From Chloroflexota bacterium (lineage in GTDB: Bacteria > Chloroflexota > Dehalococcoidia > Dehalococcoidales > RBG-16-60-22), in contig JACZSH010000098.1 of the NCBI GenBank assembly GCA_022574315.1, positions 1 through 5,289 on the forward strand: a stretch of 5,289 nt of DNA, in the 5' to 3' direction. Positions within the stretch are counted from its first letter, which is position 1. Each line of letters starts with the position of its first letter. The translations under genes were made by a program, and so were the position numbers. The notes below the pieces were generated by a model that was not told the DNA's origin, made no database searches, and saw only the letters and a list, made by a program, of their open reading frames with translations. Below are positions 1 to 3,040 of the stretch, in pieces.

Positions 1-1
1 C

Positions 2-64
2 GAAGGGCAGAGTGCCACGGGCTATGCACGTGGGTTAATGCAAAGGAGGAGATATGAGGTGTAG
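2..64 (+). CDS. Possible 3' end of a CDS entering from the left edge (partial, unidentified)
   Basis: The frame beginning at base 2 is open from the window edge to a TAG at 62-64 and reads EGQSATGYARGLMQRRRYEV. Its composition is plausible for a protein C-terminus, but it is only 20 residues long and I do not recognise a family. A purine-rich AAAGGAGGAGAT lies inside it and would serve as a ribosome binding site for an ATG at 54. That downstream frame stops after 11 codons (TAA at 87-89), so if a second gene once overlapped this tail it is no longer there. The other two plus frames also close within the first 90 bases. Whether this is really coding cannot be settled without the sequence to the left. 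Confidence 0.3.
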   Translation, partial: EGQSATGYARGLMQRRRYEV

Positions 65-266
65 ACCCGATTTATTGATTTTTAAGTAACTTCCTTATCG
101 CTTACCGATAGGCTGGCAAACCCAGTAGCAAAGCTTGGTTCCGGTGCGGGCACAAACCAGGCGGCACCACCAGGGTAACCACCTGGCTACCCTAAGCCCC
201 TGACACTTAAGCGGAATCTGCGCCATGAGTTTTTTGATACCCCTTCTCAAAAGTACCCGCTGTCTC
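65..266. other. Intergenic stretch without a convincing gene; one hairpin
   Basis: I see no credible gene here. A 62-codon minus frame covers most of it, but it is Trp/Cys/Arg-rich, has no family resemblance and overlaps the end of the cupredoxin gene. An inverted repeat AGGGTA (172-177) and TACCCT (188-193) with a CC/GG inner pair could form a hairpin downstream of the minus-strand cupredoxin gene. It lacks a T-run on either strand, so I do not call it an intrinsic terminator. A second weak stem, TATCG/CGATA, lies near 106-120. Confidence 0.5.
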
Positions 267-764
267 TCAGTCTGTAGCCTCAAGAATCCCTACCATACCA
301 GCATCTTGATGCCCTGGCACGGCGCAATAGAAGGAGAAGGTCCCTGCTTTCTCCACGGTGAACTCCTTGGTAGTCGTTTGACCTGAGCCCACGGCTATGT
401 TTATGCCCAATTCATCAATGGTGAAGGTATGGGAACCACCCGTGCTGGTTACTGTAAGCTTGACTGTCTCCCCTTTAGCCACCGTTATCGTCGCGGGCTC
501 AAAGACAGCATACTTTGCCGTGACCGTAACCTCTAAAAATGTAGCGGTTTCGGGTGCTGGTGCAGGGGCTGGGCTCGGTGTTGGGTACGGCGTTGGTGCG
601 GGTGGTGACGGCGCGGGGGGTGGTGGTGCGGGTGCCGGAGCTGGAGCAGGTGCTGGTTGGTATGCCTGACAAGATATACCGAAGACGAAGGCTAACATAA
701 AGAGCACTAACCCGATGATTAAGACCCTGGCCATACCGGATTTTTTATTTAGGAGAGTTTTCAT
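267..764 (-). CDS. Exported cupredoxin (type 1 copper protein) with Pro/Ala-rich tether, probable lipoprotein
   Basis: A 165-residue blue-copper protein, expected to carry electrons or bind copper outside the cytoplasmic membrane. Residues 1-31 form an export signal: Lys-rich start, hydrophobic core around 14-30, then Cys32 in FGISC. Gly at -3 is unusual for a lipobox, so lipidation is likely but not certain. Residues 36-71 are a Pro/Ala tether with only occasional Ser, Thr and Tyr. The cupredoxin domain occupies about 73-165. Type 1 copper ligands are visible as His112 (in GGSHTF) and the C-terminal loop Cys147-x4-His152-x4-Met157 (CAVPGHQDAGM). Only one loop Cys is present, so this is not a CuA site. 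An AAGGAGGTG ribosome binding site sits just upstream of the ATG at 764. The gene follows a small membrane-protein gene by 24 bases on the same strand, probably in one transcript. The redox partner is unknown; plastocyanin- or sulfocyanin-like roles are possible. Confidence 0.9.
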   Translation of the reverse strand: MKTLLNKKSGMARVLIIGLVLFMLAFVFGISCQAYQPAPAPAPAPAPPPPAPSPPAPTPYPTPSPAPAPAPETATFLEVTVTAKYAVFEPATITVAKGETVKLTVTSTGGSHTFTIDELGINIAVGSGQTTTKEFTVEKAGTFSFYCAVPGHQDAGMVGILEATD

Positions 765-788
765 TTTTCACACCTCCTTTTTGTACTT

Positions 789-905
789 TTACTGCTCCTC
801 GTCAGACTCTCGATCCACAATCTTCAGAATGATGACGACAAATACGAAAAAAACTACAGCGCTTATGAGGGAAATTATCAAAGGTACGTACATTATTCCG
901 GGCAT
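789..905 (-). CDS. Small single-pass membrane protein, 38 residues, upstream of the cupredoxin
   Basis: ATG at 903-905 opens a 38-codon frame ending in TAA at 789-791. The sequence begins MPGIMYVPLIISLIS, continues through a very hydrophobic stretch (about residues 7-27, rich in Val, Ile and Phe), and ends in the charged tail KIVDRESDEEQ. This is a classic layout for one membrane span with a short N-terminus and an acidic C-terminus. The ribosome binding site is weak (AAAGAGAGAAAG before the ATG). The gene ends 24 bases before the cupredoxin start on the same strand, which argues for co-transcription. I recognise no family. By context it could be a small subunit or anchor of a membrane redox complex, comparable in size to small cytochrome oxidase subunits, but that is inference. 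Confidence 0.65.
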   Translation of the reverse strand: MPGIMYVPLIISLISAVVFFVFVVIILKIVDRESDEEQ

Positions 906-1092
906 TTTTTCTTTCTCTCTTTAACGCTATACTGGGCTAGTGTCATCAACCTACCAAGACTACTATATTTCGTTCTCTATTAATTTACTCATATCTTGGT
1001 TACAGCAGCGTGAACAAAATGGTTTAAGATGTTACAATCTTGTTACAATTTTGAAATTGTGTTGAAGAAATCAAAAAAGGAGGCATTTTAAA
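906..1092. promoter_or_regulatory. Upstream region of the membrane protein/cupredoxin unit, with operator-like repeats
   Basis: This AT-rich stretch has no gene. It separates the minus-strand small membrane protein gene from remnant sequence on the plus strand, so it should hold the promoter for the two-gene copper unit. The best minus-strand candidate is TTGTTC (rc of 1012-1017) with a weak -10 (ATATGA) 17 bases further on, about 80 bases before the start codon; it is not convincing. Near the right edge lie TGTTACAAT direct repeats, a palindrome, and an AAAAAAGGAGG ribosome-binding-like sequence (1073-1083). Confidence 0.4.
1030..1060. promoter_or_regulatory. Operator-like cluster: 11-bp direct repeat next to a perfect palindrome
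   Basis: TGTTACAAT occurs at 1030-1038 and again at 1041-1049, an exact repeat with an 11-bp period, one helical turn. The second copy runs into a perfect inverted repeat, ACAATTT (1045-1051) and AAATTGT (1054-1060), separated by TG. Direct repeats with an 11-bp period are the known binding geometry of OmpR/PhoB-family response regulators. The palindrome would instead suit a dimeric helix-turn-helix repressor. It lies about 125-155 bases upstream of the small membrane protein start. Which regulator binds, if any, cannot be told. Confidence 0.4.
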
Positions 1093-1140
1093 GTGCACCC
1101 TTTTGCATGGTATCGGTATCAGTGGGCTTCGTCAGGATAA
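1093..1140 (+). other. 15-codon GTG frame behind a strong ribosome binding site (remnant or leader)
   Basis: AAAAAAGGAGG at 1073-1083 is followed after nine bases by GTG at 1093. The frame encodes VHPFAWYRYQWASSG and stops at TAA 1138-1140. The ribosome binding site is as good as any in the window, yet the product is tiny and aromatic-rich. The simplest reading is the surviving 5' end of a plus-strand gene whose body was lost, as the amidohydrolase remnant begins just downstream in another frame. A short leader peptide is the alternative. Confidence 0.25.
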
Positions 1141-1145
1141 GCTAG

Positions 1146-1334
1146 CATATAGCCTACTCCAGGCTTAGTTGAGTGGCACCCACGGCAATGATTGCCATCC
1201 CCTGTAAGGATGGTATAAGCCATAATGAGATGGAAGAAATCAGCCCGGAACAGGCTACGGCGGGTACTAATGTTTTGTTACAGTCTATTCTTACCTGGGA
1301 CCTGGGACAATTACTGAAGGAGAGCCGCCGTTAA
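1146..1334 (+). pseudogene. C-terminal remnant of an M20-family amidohydrolase (N-carbamoyl-amino-acid hydrolase/allantoate amidohydrolase type)
   Basis: From 1173 to the TAA at 1332-1334 one frame reads 53 codons, including APTAMIAIPCKDGISHNE and SPEQATAGTNVLLQSIL. This matches the end of M20 zinc amidohydrolases (hydantoinase/carbamoylase and AllC group), where a P-T-x-M-I-F-x-P strand is followed by the conserved G-I-S-H-N segment and a final G-x-N-V-L-L helix. In the same frame upstream the text HIAYSRLS fits the family but is broken by TGA at 1170-1172, and a second stop (TAG) lies at 1143-1145. The usual S-G-A-G-H-D motif is not recognisable. These proteins are normally about 400 residues, so roughly 85-90% is missing. 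No ribosome binding site precedes 1173. I conclude this is a dead fragment, with family identity fairly secure from the G-I-S-H-N block. Confidence 0.7.
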
Positions 1335-1347
1335 CCCACAACACAGG

Positions 1348-1470
1348 TTATTGGCCCCGGCGTGCCCGTTTCCCAGGCACATCCGCTCTGGTAGCACATT
1401 CTTCCGTGATGGCTCGGCCTATCCCTCTGGTTGACCCGGTAACAACGACTACCTTGTCTTTCAGTTTCAT
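1348..1470 (-). pseudogene. Truncated short-chain dehydrogenase/reductase (first 40 codons only)
   Basis: ATG at 1468-1470 starts a minus frame reading MKLKDKVVVVTGSTRGIG, then RAITEECATRADVPG, and stopping at TAA 1348-1350. The first 25 residues are the textbook N-terminus of an SDR: a beta strand, the T-G-x-x-x-G-I-G dinucleotide-binding motif at residues 11-18, and the start of helix B. After about residue 30 (ADV, where the second strand should begin) the sequence stops resembling the family. No downstream minus frame up to 1140 continues it. Intact SDRs have about 250 residues. The start overlaps the nitroreductase stop as ATGA, with GGGAG a few bases upstream, so it was the translationally coupled second gene of that operon. 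Without the catalytic Y-x-x-x-K it cannot be an active enzyme. Confidence 0.75.
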
Positions 1471-2282
1471 TTCTGACTCCCTTGGGTATTGGCGGCCACA
1501 AAACGGCTTACCCGGGGGGCTTCCAGTGGTTCCCAGGCTCCCTGGATGCCGAAGTTCGAGGCGGCTACTTCAATATGAAGCATGGCGATACCACAATCAA
1601 GACGCTTTGCCACGTTGAACTCCGGGCCGCTGGTCCTCACGAATACGGTAATGCCACTGCCATCCACATCAAACCCCCAGGGTTGCCGATTGACTGCGGA
1701 CGGAGCCAGTCGGGCAGCTTCAAGGGATACTTTGGCCCATTCCGGCAGATTGTCGACTGGCCATCTGCTTACCAGCTTTGAAAGCGAAAAACGCCGGTGA
1801 GTAAGTCCGAAGCCAGTCATTAACCTCTCGGCAAGTGACTCAAATCCGCTCGTGTAACCCACTGGCGTTACTGCCAGCACCCGTTCGTTATCTTTGATTT
1901 CAACAAGGGAAGCGACGGTTTCCGGTCGGAAGAAGCCAGCCACCCAACACGTATTTAACCCCAGAGCCGTTGCCTCCAGAATAATCCCCTCACCCGTGTA
2001 CCCGACTTCCTCTTGAACCGAAGGCGCTCTCATGTCTCCGATGAAAGCGATAAATGCGGGCGCACCCCTTACTTTGCCGTAGCCACCGGCGACCCCTTTG
2101 AAGACGTCTTTTGCCGGCTCGCTCACCAGATAAGACCGGGCATGAGGAAAAGGCCTGAACTCCCGGCACATCCTGTCAAGAGCTGCCAGGGAGCCGGATT
2201 CGATTGGTCGATTTGGATCGAAATGCCGGCGTGATCTCCGCTTAGGGACTACTGAATACCATCTTGAGAAAGGAATCTCCAT
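1467..2282 (-). CDS. Nitroreductase-like flavoprotein, TM1586-type two-lobed family
   Basis: A 271-residue protein expected to bind FMN and use NAD(P)H to reduce an unknown substrate. The N-terminal lobe opens with WYSVVPKRRSRRHFD (residues 8-22), the Arg-rich phosphate-contacting motif of nitroreductases. VGYTGEGIILEATALGLNTC (93-112) followed by W113 is the conserved helix, and P140-V-G-Y143 the short strand. A second half starts near 180 and carries ARLAPSAVNRQPWGF (190-204), the motif normally near the N-terminus of the fold. This arrangement is known from the TM1586 group (putative TM nitroreductase), in which one chain mimics the usual dimer. The ATG at 2282 is preceded by GGAG five bases upstream. 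The gene overlaps the SDR remnant by ATGA. The substrate is unpredictable; the fold call is firm. Confidence 0.85.
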   Translation of the reverse strand: MEIPFSRWYSVVPKRRSRRHFDPNRPIESGSLAALDRMCREFRPFPHARSYLVSEPAKDVFKGVAGGYGKVRGAPAFIAFIGDMRAPSVQEEVGYTGEGIILEATALGLNTCWVAGFFRPETVASLVEIKDNERVLAVTPVGYTSGFESLAERLMTGFGLTHRRFSLSKLVSRWPVDNLPEWAKVSLEAARLAPSAVNRQPWGFDVDGSGITVFVRTSGPEFNVAKRLDCGIAMLHIEVAASNFGIQGAWEPLEAPRVSRFVAANTQGSQK

Positions 2283-2440
2283 ACCGTCTCCAGATTAAGA
2301 CATTAATGACTACATTGCAACTAAATAAAACGCTGAATCGTGTAATTCTACTGATGAAGCACGGAACCAATATCGAGATTGACGGTGGTATTATATTGTC
2401 CGTCGCCATTGGCGTGGACCGGGACAAGTATAATTCCACG
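2283..2440. other. AT-rich region upstream of the nitroreductase gene
   Basis: A 70-codon plus frame (2264-2476, TTG start) and a minus frame that runs on through the tRNA cross this stretch. Neither has a ribosome binding site or recognisable motif, so I leave it non-coding. For the minus-strand nitroreductase there is a TATAAT (rc of 2390-2395) without a matching -35. A TTGCAA-17-TAATCT pair also lies nearer the start, but it would initiate almost on the ribosome binding site. A hairpin-forming sequence lies at 2398-2419. Confidence 0.4.
2398..2419. repeat. Compact inverted repeat upstream of the nitroreductase gene
   Basis: GTCC and GGAC arms enclose the odd-length palindrome CGCCATTGGCG (2404-2414), giving a nine-pair stem with a small asymmetric bulge in either strand. 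It lies right beside the TATAAT-like hexamer on the minus strand (2390-2395), so it could be an operator or an RNA hairpin between the tRNA and the nitroreductase gene. There is no T-run directly after it. Confidence 0.35.
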
Positions 2441-2483
2441 AAAAAAGAGGCGGCGCGGAAAAAAGCCGAGCGGTAGTGGGGGA
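2441..2483 (-). terminator. Possible terminator downstream of tRNA-His
   Basis: Just after the encoded CCA the minus strand holds two T6 tracts (rc of 2459-2464 and 2441-2446). A short stem, CGGC with GCCG, lies between them, so the second T-run follows a GC-rich four-pair stem. The stem is short and its loop contains the first T-run, so this is a weak intrinsic terminator at best. Its position right behind a tRNA makes termination here plausible. Confidence 0.35.
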
Positions 2484-2561
2484 TGGGGTGAGTGGAGGGA
2501 TTTGAACCCTCGATATCCAGGGCCACAACCTGGCGCCTTAGACCACTGGGCTACACTCACC
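2484..2561 (-). tRNA. tRNA-His (anticodon GTG)
   Basis: On the minus strand a full cloverleaf folds. The acceptor is GTGAGTG (rc of 2554-2560) with CACTCAC (rc of 2488-2494). The D arm starts GCCC, the anticodon stem is CCAGG/CCTGG around the loop TTGTGGC, and the T arm is GAGGG-TTCAAAT-CCCTC. The loop places anticodon GTG at rc of 2524-2526, decoding His codons CAC/CAU. The identity is confirmed by the histidine-specific extra G-1 (base 2561) opposite discriminator C73 (2487). The CCA end is encoded (2484-2486). The D-loop carries the expected AGTGGTCTAA. A sigma70-type promoter lies immediately upstream, and Smr and nitroreductase genes on the same strand flank it. Confidence 0.97.
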
Positions 2562-2574
2562 AAAGGACACCGCT

Positions 2575-2603
2575 ATTATAGGTGATAGAGGCCGGATTTT
2601 CAA
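2575..2603 (-). promoter_or_regulatory. Sigma70-type promoter for tRNA-His
   Basis: Reading the minus strand, TTGAAA (rc of 2598-2603) is separated by exactly 17 bases from a perfect TATAAT (rc of 2575-2580). Transcription would begin near 2568, only a few bases before the G-1 of the tRNA. This is the best promoter in the window. Confidence 0.8.
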
Positions 2604-2608
2604 TGCTC

Positions 2609-2638
2609 CCGGTGGCGCTATTTGGCAGCCGCTACCGG
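2609..2638. repeat. Hairpin spanning the Smr stop codon
   Basis: CCGGT (2609-2613) and ACCGG (2634-2638) pair, with a GCG/CGC inner stem after one mismatch and a 12-base loop. The Smr stop TAG (2632-2634) lies in the arm. It may fold at the 3' end of the Smr mRNA, but no T-run follows, so a terminator is only a possibility. The tRNA promoter begins just beyond it. Confidence 0.3.
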
Positions 2639-2916
2639 TCACTCAGCTCCACCATAGTCACCCCGGCACCGCCTTCCCCGTAACCTCCCGGACGGAAAGA
2701 CTTGACCAGGGAGTGGCCGCTCAGTTCCCTCCTGACCGCCTCGCGGAGGGTTCCGGCGCCTTTGCCGTGAATTACCCTGACCTGATACCGGCCGGACATA
2801 AAGGCGTCATTCAGATACCGGTCGAGCTTCAGCAGGGCTTCATCTACGGTCATGTGACGCAGTCGTACTTCGTCGTCGACCGCTTGCAGGCTGATATGAA
2901 ACTTGTTTTTGCTCAT
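2632..2916 (-). CDS. Stand-alone Smr-domain protein (MutS2 C-terminal type)
   Basis: A 94-residue protein made almost entirely of one Smr domain, a fold tied to nucleic-acid binding and nicking. Such domains end MutS2 proteins, which act in recombination control or ribosome rescue. Motifs in order: LRHMTVDEALLKLD at 19-32 (the helix after the usual LDLRG block), VRVIHGKGAGTLREAV at 46-61 with the signature HGKG at 50-53, LVKSFRPGGYGEGG at 70-83 and GVTMVEL at 85-91. The usual L-D-L-R/H-G reads V-R-L-R-H here (17-21), so the conserved Asp and Gly are replaced, which may affect nuclease activity. No ribosome binding site is evident; an in-frame TGA four codons upstream rules out a longer start. 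A TTGTCT-18-TAATAT promoter would give a leader of only about ten bases. It is divergent from uvrA. Confidence 0.88.
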   Translation of the reverse strand: MSKNKFHISLQAVDDEVRLRHMTVDEALLKLDRYLNDAFMSGRYQVRVIHGKGAGTLREAVRRELSGHSLVKSFRPGGYGEGGAGVTMVELSDR

Positions 2917-2933
2917 GGCATGAAATCAGGTTA

Positions 2934-2963
2934 ATATTAGCACTATCAGGCGCGGTAAGACAA
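2934..2963 (-). promoter_or_regulatory. Candidate promoter for the Smr gene
   Basis: On the minus strand, TTGTCT (rc of 2958-2963) and TAATAT (rc of 2934-2939) are 18 bases apart. Initiation near 2927 would leave a very short leader before the ATG at 2916, in keeping with the lack of a ribosome binding site. Confidence 0.45.
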
Positions 2964-2980
2964 ATGGCGACAGCGTGTCC

Positions 2981-3010
2981 TTGTTGTGCTTACGTTCAAA
3001 ATGCTAAAAT
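2981..3010 (+). promoter_or_regulatory. Candidate promoter for uvrA
   Basis: TTGTTG (2981-2986) and TAAAAT (3005-3010) lie 18 bases apart, and a TGC just before the -10 gives an extended -10 element. Transcription would start near 3017, about 24 bases before the uvrA ATG. I looked for a Gram-positive-type SOS box (GAAC-N4-GTTC) between the two divergent genes and saw none. Confidence 0.5.
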
Positions 3011-3040
3011 AATACTGGGTATTGAGAGGTTTACAGGCCT

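Noticed and set aside
95..283. 62-codon minus frame rich in Trp and Cys after the cupredoxin
   Set aside because: No ribosome binding site fits, it overlaps the cupredoxin end, its Cys spacing matches no zinc ribbon, and the composition is unlike neighbouring proteins.
397..669. Plus-strand frame encoding a Gly/Ala-rich protein
   Set aside because: It is the complement of the Pro/Ala tether and copper domain of the cupredoxin; the repeat content is a mirror of the real gene.
2264..2476. 70-codon plus frame ending KKEAARKKAER
   Set aside because: It starts with TTG inside the nitroreductase gene; later ATGs (2308, 2353) have no ribosome binding site. A real small gene is not excluded, but nothing supports it.
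2242..2563. Two minus-strand frames of 94 and 71 codons
   Set aside because: One crosses the nitroreductase start and tRNA-His, the other includes the whole tRNA; both are chance frames.
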